Of a stretch of DNA of 64,000 nucleotides, positions 30,467 through 41,356 are shown in pieces. The stretch is taken from contig NZ_WVHO01000001.1 of assembly GCF_009834805.1 (NCBI RefSeq), positions 1-64,000 on the forward strand, read 5' to 3'. Both the position numbers and the translations under genes were made by a program. The notes beneath the pieces are model-generated. The model was not told the origin of the DNA and ran no database searches. It saw only the letters and a program-made list of their open reading frames with translations. How positions within the stretch are numbered: position 1 is the first letter of the stretch; each line of letters starts with the position of its first letter. This DNA is from Saccharibacter sp. 17.LH.SD (GTDB lineage Bacteria > Pseudomonadota > Alphaproteobacteria > Acetobacterales > Acetobacteraceae).

Positions 30467-32152
30467 TTATGTTAGTTTAGGAGAGCGTGAGTTAGCAGCT
30501 CCGACGCGTTTACCCCATTCGGTAAGAGCTTCCGTGCAGTCGCTACGATCAAGCTGACACTCGATCAATGTTGGCCCACGAGTGTTCTTTTTCGCTTTTT
30601 CGATCGCAGCAGCAAGCTCAGCGCCTGTGGTTGCTTTCAAGCCAAGGCCGTGTCCGCCACCTTCACCGCCAACGCCACCGTTGAATTGTTCAATAAGGCC
30701 AGCGTAGTTCCAGTTCTGGATATAATTATAAGGCCCGTCATGGATTTTTATTTCAATAACGTAGCCATAATTATTAACGAGGAAGATAATTACAGGCAGC
30801 TCGTAACGAACCATCTGTGCGACTTCCTGAGCCGTCAGTTGGAATGATCCATCCCCAACCAGCAGGACATGGCGGCGGTCTGGTGCTGCAAGAGCGTTAC
30901 CGAAGATGGAGGGCACACTCCAGCCAATATGGCCCCATTGCATCTCGCTCTCTACTTTGGCTCCTTTTGGAAGGTTCATGCGTACAGCGTTGAACCATGA
31001 ATCTCCTGTTTCAGCGAAAAGGGTCGTCTTACTATCAACTAGGTGATTGATTTGACGTGCCATCTCATCGTTGGTCAGGCGTTCGGAAGGAGACGCTTTC
31101 GGTAGGGTAGCAGGCTCATACTGACCCGTGAGGGATGCAGGTTTTTTCGGGGCTTTTTTTATCAGAGCGTCAACGAAGTCTTTGAGGTGGAAGCCTTCGA
31201 ATACATGGTCGTTGACCGCTACGTGATCTGGAGAAACCTCTAGGACATTCTTCCCACGGACGAGACTGTTCCAGCCAACGGATGAGTAATCATTCCAGAC
31301 AGCCGCAAGCGTGATGACACCATCCGCTTCCTCAACGAGCTTTTGTGCCCCTGGACTGCTGACTTCACCCCAATAGACGCCACGGAAGCCCGGGTGAGTT
31401 TCTGGGAAGTAACTTTTGGATGCTCCCATGACTGTCACAGCACAGCCGAGCTTATCAGCCAGCTTGACCGCGTCCTCTAGGGCATCAGCGGAACGGAGCT
31501 TGGTGCCGATAAGGATGACAACTTTCTCGCGTTTTTCAAGGAAGCTTAGGCTCTCTTTAAGAGCAGTAGCAAGGCTTTCTTTGTCAGGGGCGGGGTAAGA
31601 GAGGAGAGAAGAAACGGGGCCAGGCCGTGCGCAAGGTTGATTCGCTATGTTACAAGCGATCTCCAAATAAGCGGGTTTCTTCTCGCGGAGAGCTGTACGA
31701 ATAACATGGTCAATTTGAGCTGGTGCATTCTCAGCAGACACGATGCTTTCTGCGGCTACCGTGACGTGGCGTACCATCTCAAGTTGGTAGTTATAGCTTG
31801 TGGTTCCAATGGTATGGTGCAGAATGCGCCCAGAACCGTGATCATTCGAGTTTGGGGCTCCAGAAATCAGAATAACGGGAAGATTTTCGGCATAGGCACT
31901 GCCAATTCCGTTCATAGCGGAAATGGCACCAACGCTAAATGTTACAATAGCGGCGGCCGCACCATTCTCACGCGCATATCCTTCTGCAGCAAAACTGCAA
32001 TTGAGCTCATTACAGTTGTAGATCTGCTTAGTGCCGCCGTGTTCCAGGAGCTGATCAAGAAGAACAAGGTTGTAGTCACCAGCGACCGCGAAGTGGTGCT
32101 TCAACCCAATCTGACTGAGGCGCTCAGATAGATAATGCCCGACGGTAAACAT
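30467..32152 (-). CDS. pdc: Pyruvate decarboxylase
   Basis: A 561-residue thiamine diphosphate enzyme. The N-terminal domain has NELNC with the catalytic Glu and the GSGR segment with paired His (ILHHTIG). The C-terminal cofactor motif is [15 protein letters not shown] to VNNYGY. Length and sequence agree with the Zymomonas/Acetobacter PDC group. It converts pyruvate to acetaldehyde and CO2 in the cytosol; acetic acid bacteria then oxidise acetaldehyde to acetate. It is monocistronic with its own hairpin-rich end, and a 16-bp palindrome 129 bp upstream is a candidate operator. Confidence 0.95.
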   Translation of the reverse strand: MFTVGHYLSERLSQIGLKHHFAVAGDYNLVLLDQLLEHGGTKQIYNCNELNCSFAAEGYARENGAAAAIVTFSVGAISAMNGIGSAYAENLPVILISGAPNSNDHGSGRILHHTIGTTSYNYQLEMVRHVTVAAESIVSAENAPAQIDHVIRTALREKKPAYLEIACNIANQPCARPGPVSSLLSYPAPDKESLATALKESLSFLEKREKVVILIGTKLRSADALEDAVKLADKLGCAVTVMGASKSYFPETHPGFRGVYWGEVSSPGAQKLVEEADGVITLAAVWNDYSSVGWNSLVRGKNVLEVSPDHVAVNDHVFEGFHLKDFVDALIKKAPKKPASLTGQYEPATLPKASPSERLTNDEMARQINHLVDSKTTLFAETGDSWFNAVRMNLPKGAKVESEMQWGHIGWSVPSIFGNALAAPDRRHVLLVGDGSFQLTAQEVAQMVRYELPVIIFLVNNYGYVIEIKIHDGPYNYIQNWNYAGLIEQFNGGVGGEGGGHGLGLKATTGAELAAAIEKAKKNTRGPTLIECQLDRSDCTEALTEWGKRVGAANSRSPKLT

Positions 32153-32280
32153 AACACGCTCCTAACTGAAAAAGCTCTTAACGATGGAGCCTTATCCTTC
32201 AGGAGCAACTTTTTTAATGTCGTGTAAAGATAATTTTTACATTAAATAAAGATAATCTTTCTACAAAAAAATCTCAAGGG

Positions 32281-32296
32281 TTCGTTGATCAACGAA
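32281..32296. promoter_or_regulatory. Perfect 16-bp palindrome upstream of pdc
   Basis: TTCGTTGATCAACGAA is a perfect palindrome 129 bp before the pdc start codon. Its symmetry suits a dimeric repressor or activator. No cognate regulator gene is adjacent. Confidence 0.5.
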
Positions 32297-32520
32297 TTGA
32301 TCTTGCAAAGAATATTATCTGGATTACAGAGGGTTGAATGGATAGTGTATGTTGGAAGAAAAGAAGAAAAGGTCATCGCGTAAAGTATGTATGTAGTGCT
32401 TCTATAGGGCATCTAGTTTAATTGGGGGGGGGGTAGTCGCAAGCTGACTTATAAAATAATTTTAGTAACATCATAGAAAATGAGTATATGCTTTATCAGA
32501 TTGTGGTCAGTATATTTTTA

Positions 32521-32546
32521 TAAAAAAAGAGACGAGTTCACGTCTC
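32521..32546 (-). terminator. Orphan rho-independent terminator
   Basis: On the minus strand GAGACG-TGAACT-CGTCTC (6-bp stem) is followed by seven T. No leftward gene ends upstream of it, so it may mark a small RNA from 32550-32785 or a lost gene. Confidence 0.6.
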
Positions 32547-32785
32547 GGACGACATGATCTTTTCCCATATGCCTGTCAGGTTGTGTCGTGGGCGTTAGTG
32601 AAAGAACCTTTTTCAGGTTTTCGGATGTTAATTATGCCCTTTCAGTTTATTTCTCTTTATGAGAGATTGGTCCGAGTTGACAGGGTTATGGCTGCGTCGT
32701 CGGGAGAGCCGTTTTGGAATTGAGTAATTAGGCTGTTGAAAGATAGAAAACAGCCTAGATTCCAGTAAAAAAGGAAGAGATCCAC

Positions 32786-33376
32786 GTGTCTTTGAGGTTA
32801 TTAGAGAACCCATGGCTTGAACGGCTTACTTTCATGCCACTATCTGTATTCTTACCATTTTGGGCGGTGTTTTTTTCGTGGGTTTGTTTCGAGAGTTTTC
32901 CGATTCCTTTTTTGGAATTTTCTTACTTATTTTTAGCCGGTTTCTTGTTGTGGACGTTGTTTGAATATCTTGCGCACCGTTTCATATTCCATTTGGAGCT
33001 TTCATCGCAGTTAGGGAAGTATTTTGTTTTCGTTATTCATGGAAATCATCATGATCAGCCCACTGATAAGCTGAGAAATATGATGCCTTTGGTGGTAAGT
33101 GTACCTTTGGCATTAGCGTTTTGGTATGTGGGTGAGTGGTGGGGAGGCCGGGTAGGGACGTCGGTGTTCTGTGGTTTCCTTGCAGGGTACATCACGTATG
33201 ATGTGATTCACTATTTGTGCCATCAAATACGATTTAAACGAGGAATTATGGCGCGTCTGCGTCGTCACCATAATTTGCATCATTTTGCGTCGGCTGAGAC
33301 GAATTATGCGGTGAGCAATACATTTTGGGATTATGTTTTTAGTACCAAAATGAAGAGACCCTCACAGCGTTCGTAA
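32786..33376 (+). CDS. Sterol desaturase/fatty acid hydroxylase-family membrane protein
   Basis: A 196-residue protein with four hydrophobic segments and the His clusters of di-iron membrane hydroxylases: EYLAHRFIFH, HGNHHD, HYLCHQ and RRHHNLHHF. The size fits the fatty-acid-2-hydroxylase-like subgroup lacking cytochrome b5. Acetic acid bacteria contain 2-hydroxy fatty acids, so lipid hydroxylation is a reasonable role, but the substrate is inferred. Confidence 0.8.
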   Translation: MSLRLLENPWLERLTFMPLSVFLPFWAVFFSWVCFESFPIPFLEFSYLFLAGFLLWTLFEYLAHRFIFHLELSSQLGKYFVFVIHGNHHDQPTDKLRNMMPLVVSVPLALAFWYVGEWWGGRVGTSVFCGFLAGYITYDVIHYLCHQIRFKRGIMARLRRHHNLHHFASAETNYAVSNTFWDYVFSTKMKRPSQRS

Positions 33377-33719
33377 TCGTGGATTCTGCTTTGGGTAATA
33401 CTGGACGAGAAGAGGGAACCGGTGTAGCCACCTGACGATGATTCGTTAGGTTGTGTTTTTATTATGATGAAATTCTTGTTTTGGCCATCTGATGATGAAC
33501 ATTGTGTGGAGTGGAGAGGTGCGATTCTGGCAATGACGCTGTGCAATGTCGTGGCGTTTGTTCACGAAATGGCGTGTTTAGAACAAGGGACTGGCAGAAA
33601 ACTGGGTATCGTCGAATGCAAAAATATGTCATGAGCGCGTATCAGTGACGTCTTACAAAGATGTGTTGTGCTGCTCTTTCCCATTCGTGAGCTTACTATC
33701 AAGAAAGATCTGACAGTTT
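33377..33719. other. Intergenic region before the polysaccharide cluster
   Basis: About 340 bp with no supported gene. I see no strong terminator for the hydroxylase gene. The right part, ending CAAGAAAGATCTGACAG, should contain the promoter of the export lipoprotein gene. Confidence 0.4.
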
Positions 33720-34946
33720 ATGGCTTTAGGACAAGTGACCCGAACTTGCTTTCATATTGGTATATCGAGACGTCTTTTATGTGGTCTCGTAAGCGTGGGG
33801 ATGGGAGTTTTGAGTGGGTGCAGCTCTCTTCCCGATAGCGCCCCGACAGAGCAGGCTGTCCTAAAGTCGGTGAAGAAGCCTGAGACAAATCCATTAGGAT
33901 TTCGTATCTTGCCTGTAACGCCTCAATTGGCAGCCATTCTTTCATCTGAGGTACCGCCAATTATCTCAAGCTTGGATAAAGCATCGAACAGGCAAGTGAG
34001 AAATGACCGAATTGGGGTAGGGGATGTCCTGACGGTGACGGTCTTTGAGCTTGGGAATGGGCTTTTTGCTTCCTCACAAAGTACTTCTGGTTCTGAAGGT
34101 TTGCCAGTGGGGCCTGCTGCGAGTGTAACGAACCAAAATCTTCCACCTACAGAGGTTGAAGCAGATGGAACGATTTCGATCCCATATGTTGGGAGGCTTC
34201 GCGCGGCGGGGTTGACGCCCCAAGAACTTGCAGGGAAAATTAGGAGTAATCTTGCTGGTAAGTCGCAAGATCCACAAGTCATGGTAAGAATATCTAACGA
34301 TATTTCAAACACAGTTATTGTATCGGGAGAAGTTCATCGGCCAGGGCGGGTTGTTCTGAGTACGGCACAAGAGCACTTATCGGATGTGATTGCTATCGCG
34401 GGGGGGGCTGTAAATCCCCCAGAAGATTCCCATGTTGAGCTTGTTCGAGGTAAGCAGGTCGGTGAGACAGATCTAGGGACGTTGGAAAATTTTCCAAGTG
34501 AAGATATTCGAGCACGCCCAGGTGATAGAATCCATGTGATTTATCAGCCGCGTAGTTATACTGTTTTTGGTGCAGCTGGGTTGCAGGCTGTTGAGACTCC
34601 CTTTAAATCCCCTCATGTTTCTCTAGCCGAAGCTGTGGCGCGGGCAGGGGGGCCTAACGATAACCGAGCTGATCCAAATGCTGTTTTCTTATTCCGTTTT
34701 GAAGATCCTGTGGCAGCAAAAGCACTGAAGCTGGATACGCCCGCGACCCCACATGGGATTCCCGTCGTGTATCAACTTGATATGATGAACCCGAGTAGTT
34801 ATTTCCTAGCGCAACGTATTCCTATGAAGACGAAGGACGTGATCCTCATTGCGACGGCTAAGAGCAACAGATTCTACAAATTTGTTCAGCTTCTTTCAAC
34901 TATCGTAAGCCCAGGCATTACGGCGGCGAATATGTCACGGTATTAG
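33720..34946 (+). CDS. Polysaccharide export lipoprotein (Wza-like)
   Basis: A 408-residue outer-membrane lipoprotein candidate. The signal peptide ends at a lipobox LSGC with C34. A Poly_export domain follows (RIGVGDVLTVTVFE to PYVGRLRAAGLTPQELAGKI), then two SLBB-type repeats (VIVSGEVHRPGRV, YTVFGAAGLQAVE). Wza-type proteins form the outer-membrane channel for capsule or exopolysaccharide. The downstream manC and glycosyltransferases fit an acetan- or capsule-type locus. Confidence 0.88.
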   Translation: MALGQVTRTCFHIGISRRLLCGLVSVGMGVLSGCSSLPDSAPTEQAVLKSVKKPETNPLGFRILPVTPQLAAILSSEVPPIISSLDKASNRQVRNDRIGVGDVLTVTVFELGNGLFASSQSTSGSEGLPVGPAASVTNQNLPPTEVEADGTISIPYVGRLRAAGLTPQELAGKIRSNLAGKSQDPQVMVRISNDISNTVIVSGEVHRPGRVVLSTAQEHLSDVIAIAGGAVNPPEDSHVELVRGKQVGETDLGTLENFPSEDIRARPGDRIHVIYQPRSYTVFGAAGLQAVETPFKSPHVSLAEAVARAGGPNDNRADPNAVFLFRFEDPVAAKALKLDTPATPHGIPVVYQLDMMNPSSYFLAQRIPMKTKDVILIATAKSNRFYKFVQLLSTIVSPGITAANMSRY

Positions 34947-35006
34947 TCGGCTGATTTTGCGGAAAGATTTTTTCCATTTAATCGAATTAAATAGAAGGCG
35001 AGGGTG

Positions 35007-36458
35007 ATGTCTGTGAAGCAGGAGGAAATAGTCTCTCTCTATCAGACAGTTGTGCCGGTTATACTGTCGGGAGGGTCTGGGAGCCGTCTCTGGCCAGTAT
35101 CTCGGCAAAGCTTTCCCAAGCAATTTTGGCCATTATTAGGCGATAATACGTTGCTGCAGGAAACTGTTTTGCGGGGAAGTCACCTTGGTCTTTCTGCTCC
35201 TGTAATTGTTTGTAATGAAGAACATCGTTTTGTTGTTTCTGAACAATTACGCAGAGTGGGAGTGACGAATGCGCGTGTCGTGCTTGAACCTTTCAGCCGT
35301 AATTCGGCTCCTGCCATCGCGGCTGCTGCATTCATGGTAATGGAAGAAAATCCAGATGCTATCTTATGGATAGTGGCCGCAGATGCCGCTATTCAAGATG
35401 AAGATCTATTGAAAACCGCATTGATGAAAGCTGTGGAAGCGGCAAAAGCGGGCTATATCGCCACTTTCGGTATTTGTCCGACAAAACCGGAAACAGGTTA
35501 TGGTTATATAAAGAGAGGAAAACTGTTAGATAGTATAAGTAACGTTTATAGTGTATCTCAATTTATTGAAAAACCTAATTACGATCGTGCGTTAGAGCTT
35601 TTTCAGAATCAGGATGTTTATTGGAATTCGGGCATGTTTGTTGCGCGAGCACGTACGATTTTGCGAGATATACAGGAATTTGAACCAGAGTTGTATATGA
35701 CAGTCCGTGATTCCGTCGAGAAACGGACGATTGATTTAGATTTTGAGCGTCTTGCACGTGAGGATTTTGGGAAAGCTCCCAATATTTCCATCGATTATGC
35801 GGTGGCTGAGCGTACAAAACATGCTGCTGTTGTTCCTTCCCAATTCGGATGGTCAGATATTGGAAGTTGGGATAGTCTGTGGGAGTTGACCCCCAAAGAT
35901 GATGAGGGGAATGTAGCCTTGGGGACTGTGTTTTTAGATGAAACACAGAATTGTTATGTTCGATCCGATAAAATAGTCGTAAGCGTTTGTGGTGTTAAGG
36001 ATCTTGTTGTCGTTGTGACGGAGGATGCTGTGCTTGTTTCTCATAGGGACAATGCGCAGGATGTGAAGAAAGCTGTTGAAAGGTTGGCGCGAGAGGGATA
36101 CCCAGAGGCACTGCATCACAATCGTGTCTATCGACCTTGGGGATTTTATGACAGTCTGATTCGTGGAGAGCGTTTTCATGTAAAACGTATTTGCGTAAAT
36201 CCTGGCCATAAGCTTTCTTTGCAAAAGCATTTTCATCGCGCAGAACATTGGGTTGTCGTTGCAGGGACTGCGCTTGTAACGCGTGGTGAGGAAGAGTTTG
36301 TTTTGTGTGAAAATGAAAGTGTTTATCTTCCACTGGGTGAGATTCACCGTCTTGAAAATCCCGGAAAAATCCCTTTAACTTTAATTGAGGTGCAATCCGG
36401 CTCGTACTTGGACGAAGATGATATTATTAGAATAGAAGATTTTTATTCTAGAGCGTAA
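35007..36458 (+). CDS. manC: Mannose-1-phosphate guanylyltransferase/mannose-6-phosphate isomerase
   Basis: A 483-residue bifunctional enzyme. The N-terminal nucleotidyltransferase has LSGGSGSRLWPVSRQSFPKQF and FIEKP. The C-terminal cupin isomerase has RPWGFYDSLIRGERFHVKRI and PGHKLSLQKHFHRAEHW. It makes GDP-mannose for exopolysaccharide. ATG 35007 is preferred over the GTG directly before it. It lies 60 bp after the export gene. Confidence 0.92.
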   Translation: MSVKQEEIVSLYQTVVPVILSGGSGSRLWPVSRQSFPKQFWPLLGDNTLLQETVLRGSHLGLSAPVIVCNEEHRFVVSEQLRRVGVTNARVVLEPFSRNSAPAIAAAAFMVMEENPDAILWIVAADAAIQDEDLLKTALMKAVEAAKAGYIATFGICPTKPETGYGYIKRGKLLDSISNVYSVSQFIEKPNYDRALELFQNQDVYWNSGMFVARARTILRDIQEFEPELYMTVRDSVEKRTIDLDFERLAREDFGKAPNISIDYAVAERTKHAAVVPSQFGWSDIGSWDSLWELTPKDDEGNVALGTVFLDETQNCYVRSDKIVVSVCGVKDLVVVVTEDAVLVSHRDNAQDVKKAVERLAREGYPEALHHNRVYRPWGFYDSLIRGERFHVKRICVNPGHKLSLQKHFHRAEHWVVVAGTALVTRGEEEFVLCENESVYLPLGEIHRLENPGKIPLTLIEVQSGSYLDEDDIIRIEDFYSRA

Positions 36459-36578
36459 TTTTAAAGATATATTACAGTGCGTCACTCTTGGAGTGAATAT
36501 TTGAGACAGAGAACAGGTTTAGATAGTTAGTGTTTAGGTTTCGAGGTTAACTTTTTTTTGTGAGGAAAGATAAAATTA

Positions 36579-37823
36579 ATGAGTGAAAAAAATATATTCC
36601 TTACAAAACGCGTAAACCTAATACATCAGGTTATGATCGTTGATGGTGGAGAGCTCCCAGAGAAGATACCTGAAGCTTTTGAGCTTAATTTATTAGAGAT
36701 AAAGAAGCTACATCCAAATATTCCCTATAAAATGTGGAGTGGTCGAGATGTTAGAGAGTTAATAAAAAATGATTTTGATCAATCAGTGCTTGATAGTTAT
36801 GATACGTTAACGCCTTACGCGTATAAATGTGATTTAGCCAGGCTCTGTATACTCTATGTTGAGGGCGGTTTATATATTGACCTTGGCGTCAGGCTTTTCC
36901 GAGAATTTAAGGTGCCATCTAAAATAGAGTTTTGTGCGTTTCGAGATCTTTATCAAGAGACAGGGAGTTTTATGATACAAAACGGCCTTGTTTATGCACA
37001 AAAAGGTCGTCCAGAGTTGCTTAATGCAATTAATTGGATTGTACAAAATTGTAGGGACCATTATTATGGTTTAAATTCGCTTTATCCGACCGGTCCGGTG
37101 CAACTTGGTCGATCTGTCGCGTTAGTTGCGGCATCACTCGGATCTGAAGGGGCAGGAGCTCAGTGGATCGGTGACTGCCGTTCTGTAACACCGAGCCAAG
37201 ACAACAAAAATATGATTTATGTTGACCCATTTGGCAATCTAGTGGCCTTGAGGGCCAAAGTTCGTGCTGGCGAATTGTCTCATATGGGGCTTATGGGGGG
37301 AAATAATTATAATGAGAGTTGGCAGCGCCGTCAGGCATATGGTGAGAGATGGCCTGCATGGAAACATGATGACCAGCAGATTCAATTAACTGGAGGAGGA
37401 AGGCGTACTCCTGATGGAATAACCGTTGTTGAAAAGAAAAAGGGACGATTTACGTATGGCCCATATATTGGGTTATCTCCAGGATCTTACGAGATTAGAG
37501 TGACCTTCAAAGAAGGTACGAAATTTCACAATATGCGTGTAGGTATTTGCAGCAGAGCTGATAGCGATAATCTTTTTAAAGGGAATTTTGATAATGTACA
37601 TGGAAAATTAAATAAGATAAGGGCTTTTTTCTCAATCGATCATTTTTATTCAGGAGTAGAAATTAGATTGTACAATATGGGGTGGCTTGAGGGATTTATT
37701 GAGAAAATTGAGATTGTTCCCGCTGACGATATTGGGGATGATAAATTGCGATGCGTATATAACATATTTAAAATGAGAGGGCAGAATATCATTTCAAGGA
37801 TGAGGTTAAATAAGAGAGAGTAA
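36579..37823 (+). CDS. Capsular-type glycosyltransferase with C-terminal extension
   Basis: A 414-residue protein, A+T-rich. Residues ~10-270 form a glycosyltransferase sugar-binding domain (GT32-like): PNIPYKMWSGRDV, AYKCDLARLCILYVEGGLYI then D101-L-G103. The usual DXD is thus D-L-G. Residues ~280-400 are a beta-rich extension absent from the paralogue at 37867, possibly carbohydrate-binding. It probably adds a sugar to the exported polysaccharide. Composition unlike manC suggests horizontal transfer. Confidence 0.7.
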   Translation: MSEKNIFLTKRVNLIHQVMIVDGGELPEKIPEAFELNLLEIKKLHPNIPYKMWSGRDVRELIKNDFDQSVLDSYDTLTPYAYKCDLARLCILYVEGGLYIDLGVRLFREFKVPSKIEFCAFRDLYQETGSFMIQNGLVYAQKGRPELLNAINWIVQNCRDHYYGLNSLYPTGPVQLGRSVALVAASLGSEGAGAQWIGDCRSVTPSQDNKNMIYVDPFGNLVALRAKVRAGELSHMGLMGGNNYNESWQRRQAYGERWPAWKHDDQQIQLTGGGRRTPDGITVVEKKKGRFTYGPYIGLSPGSYEIRVTFKEGTKFHNMRVGICSRADSDNLFKGNFDNVHGKLNKIRAFFSIDHFYSGVEIRLYNMGWLEGFIEKIEIVPADDIGDDKLRCVYNIFKMRGQNIISRMRLNKRE

Positions 37824-37866
37824 TTTTTTGAATGAATACGTTTTTTTATTTTAACTTGTTGGTAAT

Positions 37867-38715
37867 GTGGATATGATCGGTAATAAAGACATTCATGATG
37901 TTATGTATATACATCAGATATTTATTTGTAATGAGAATTATCCACGTGATAATCTGAAATTCCCAGATCCTATTGAGGATAATATATGTGAGATACGTCG
38001 AATTTATCCGAGCGCTACGTATATATTGTGGAATGACGAGACGATACTGAAGTTTCTTCAAGATAATTTTGATAATGATGTATCTGTTGCGTATAAGAAT
38101 ATCACGGCATTTGCATACAAAGCTGACTTAGCGCGATATTGTATTTTATATATTATGGGCGGTATTTACGTTGATCTAGGTATTAAAATAATAAATTCTT
38201 GGGATATTCCTAAAGAAAAAGGTTTTGCGGCTTTTAAAGAACTTGGATTTACAAATGAAAGTTGGACCACTATGCAAAATGGTTTGATTTGGTCTTTGCC
38301 AAAGAGAAGGGAGTTAGAGATTTGCATCCAGTATATTATAGAAAACTATAAAAATAAATTTTATGGCAAGACACCGCTTTGTATAACAGGACCCATTATG
38401 TACGGGCGCGCTATCACAGCTGCTATGGTAGAGAAGGGGCAATCAGATGAGGTAGATGATCAATGGGTCGGGGAGTATCGTTGGACAACGCCAGAATATG
38501 CGATGAAAAATGATGCTTATGTTTCTCCTGATCATAGGCTTATTGCTTTTAGAATAAAATTGATCGCGGGTGATCTTTCTCATCTCGGTTTAAAAGGAAC
38601 TAATAATTATAAGGAAATATGGGAATCTCGTCAGGTTTATGGTGAAAAGTCTCATAAGATTGGTAGCAGGAAAAAGATAAGCTTTCATGGTTTATGGAAG
38701 AAGATATTTAGTTGA
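37867..38715 (+). CDS. Capsular-type glycosyltransferase, short paralogue
   Basis: A 282-residue paralogue of the preceding protein: AYKADLARYCILYIMGGIYV followed by D103-L-G105, QNGLIWSLPKRRELE, DQWVGEYRWTTPE and DLSHLGLKGTNNY. It lacks the C-terminal extension. The start is uncertain: GTG 37867 or ATG 37873, both with weak ribosome sites. Very low G+C like its neighbour. The tandem arrangement suggests two related transfer steps in one polysaccharide. Confidence 0.7.
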   Translation: MDMIGNKDIHDVMYIHQIFICNENYPRDNLKFPDPIEDNICEIRRIYPSATYILWNDETILKFLQDNFDNDVSVAYKNITAFAYKADLARYCILYIMGGIYVDLGIKIINSWDIPKEKGFAAFKELGFTNESWTTMQNGLIWSLPKRRELEICIQYIIENYKNKFYGKTPLCITGPIMYGRAITAAMVEKGQSDEVDDQWVGEYRWTTPEYAMKNDAYVSPDHRLIAFRIKLIAGDLSHLGLKGTNNYKEIWESRQVYGEKSHKIGSRKKISFHGLWKKIFS

Positions 38716-38788
38716 TTATTTTTGCGTTTTCTAAAATAACGTAGTTGTAGAAGTAATGTCGTCAATCGTTGGGATCAGGGGAGAAGCT

Positions 38789-39166
38789 ATGTTCAGTCAT
38801 ATCGTTATTGGAACGAATGATCTTCAGAAGTCGAAGGACTTCTATAAGGCCATTTTTGCCGTTATTGGTGCAGAAGAAGTTCCTACGCTTCTTGATGAAG
38901 GATTTGGCTATGCTAAAGACGGCCAGCTATTCCTCGTAACACGCCCGATTGATGGCAAGGCGGCGACTTCTGCCAATGGTGGAACCATCGGGCTTACCAT
39001 GGAGTCACCTGAAATGGTGAAGGCCTGGCATGAGGCAGGTGTTCAAAATGGTGGAAAGACGATTGAAGATCCACCAGGGGTTAGAGAGAAAAAAGGGGTG
39101 AAGCTGTTTCTCGCTTATTTGAGAGATCCAGATGGCAATAAGCTCTGCGGCTTATTCAAGTTTTAG
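38789..39166 (+). CDS. VOC/glyoxalase-family protein
   Basis: A 125-residue protein beginning MFSHIVIGTNDLQKSKDFYK; GGGGAG precedes this ATG. The fold is two beta-alpha-beta-beta-beta repeats with a terminal LRDPDGNKLCGLFKF. VOC proteins include glyoxalase I, dioxygenases and antibiotic-binding proteins; this small form is often annotated as a lactoylglutathione-lyase-like protein. Substrate unknown. Confidence 0.8.
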   Translation: MFSHIVIGTNDLQKSKDFYKAIFAVIGAEEVPTLLDEGFGYAKDGQLFLVTRPIDGKAATSANGGTIGLTMESPEMVKAWHEAGVQNGGKTIEDPPGVREKKGVKLFLAYLRDPDGNKLCGLFKF

Positions 39167-39202
39167 TGGCTGTCGCGTCTCTAGAATATATTTGGGTATC
39201 GC

Positions 39203-39282
39203 TGGCGGTGGGGATGGGATTCGAACCTACGATACGGTATGAACCCGTATAACGGTTTAGCAAACCCGCCGCCTTCGGCCTC
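39203..39282 (-). pseudogene. Truncated tRNA-Ser(GCT) fragment, inverted to the intact gene
   Basis: On the minus strand, from the D loop to CCA, this segment matches the tRNA-Ser at 44676-44767 almost base for base, including anticodon GCT. It has an extra G before the anticodon arm and an extra T in the variable arm. The 5' acceptor strand is missing. The match continues 17 bp past CCA (to 39186). It looks like a phage or island attachment remnant. Confidence 0.85.
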
Positions 39283-39524
39283 TTTATCATAGTGACAGAA
39301 GTCACCTTTGATCAGCGATAATAAAGAGCTTGGAGAAGAGAGACTTTAGTAATCTCGGTTCTAACCTCTTGTTTCTCAATGAGAAAAAAACCGTTTTATT
39401 GTGAGATAATTCTATCTTGATATTTTGGTTTTTTTATCATTAAAACATTTTTTATAAATAGAATGGACTGCGCGTAGTGCGCCGACATTCGCGTGCTTCC
39501 CGTAATGGACGGGGACATATCTAG

Positions 39525-40763
<1,239 letters not shown>

Positions 40764-40792
40764 GATGGTGCTCTAGAGCGATATAAACGGAG

Positions 40793-40820
40793 CGCCTGGT
40801 CTTTGAGATCAGGCGTTTTT
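40793..40820 (+). terminator. Rho-independent terminator of gfo
   Basis: CGCCTGGTCT and AGATCAGGCG form a 10-bp stem with a 3-base loop followed by TTTTTGTT. It also abuts the stop of the convergent ruvX. Confidence 0.88.
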
Positions 40821-40821
40821 G

Positions 40822-41286
40822 TTAGGGGGCTGTGGCATCTAGCCATCCTTGCAATGTGTAAGCAGCCGCCATTTTATCAACAACTTCACCGCGTCGCTTG
40901 CGCGTCATATCTGCATCTTGGATGAGAAAGCGATTGACCGCGTTGGATGACAGGCGTTCGTCCCACATAGAGGCAGGAATGTTCAATCTCTCAGAAAGGG
41001 CGAGGGCCCAATCGGAGGCGGCTCGTGCTGCAGGGCCAAAACTTCCATCAAGGGAGAGGGGAAGCCCGACAAGGAACGCACCGACAGCGTGTTTTTGGCA
41101 GAGCGCGTGAATCTCTTTAGCGGTAGTGGCCAATTTCCCGCGTTTAAGAACGATCAAAGGAGAGGCCAACATGAGGGATGAATCCGAGATGGCAATGCCG
41201 ATTTGACGGCTTCCAGGGTCAATTCCCATGATAGATTGAGACGATTTGAGTTGAGCTCTGAGCTCATGTGGATTGAATAGCGGCAT
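40822..41286 (-). CDS. ruvX: YqgF/RuvX-type Holliday junction resolvase-like protein
   Basis: A 154-residue RNase H-fold protein: MGIDPGSRQIGIAIS near the start, VGLPLSLDG in the middle and WDERLSSNAVNRFLI near the end. The family is implicated in pre-16S rRNA 5'-end processing and in Holliday junction resolution. It is divergent from gatC with a 70-bp spacer, a common pairing in alphaproteobacteria. Confidence 0.9.
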   Translation of the reverse strand: MPLFNPHELRAQLKSSQSIMGIDPGSRQIGIAISDSSLMLASPLIVLKRGKLATTAKEIHALCQKHAVGAFLVGLPLSLDGSFGPAARAASDWALALSERLNIPASMWDERLSSNAVNRFLIQDADMTRKRRGEVVDKMAAAYTLQGWLDATAP

Positions 41287-41356
41287 ATCTAAGCGTTATG
41301 ATCATGTTTATGGCTGCAAGGCTACCCTGACCTTTCACATTTATTCAGGAATGTAC

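Larger units (their letters stand above)
32153..32785. other. Intergenic region between pdc and the hydroxylase gene
   Basis: No gene is supported in these 633 bp. It holds the pdc promoter region with a perfect palindrome (32281-32296), a run of ten G (32424-32433), and a minus-strand terminator (32521-32546) with no matching upstream gene. The promoter of the rightward hydroxylase gene should lie near the right end. Confidence 0.5.

Noticed and set aside
32424-32433. Phase-variable poly-G tract
   Set aside because: Ten G occur in intergenic DNA well away from any promoter core or reading frame; a similar run in the IS remnant lies in a dead gene. No phase-variable gene can be named.
36579-38715. 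Duplicated single gene split by a frameshift
   Set aside because: The two glycosyltransferases align with each other from their N-termini, so they are tandem paralogues, not halves of one protein.
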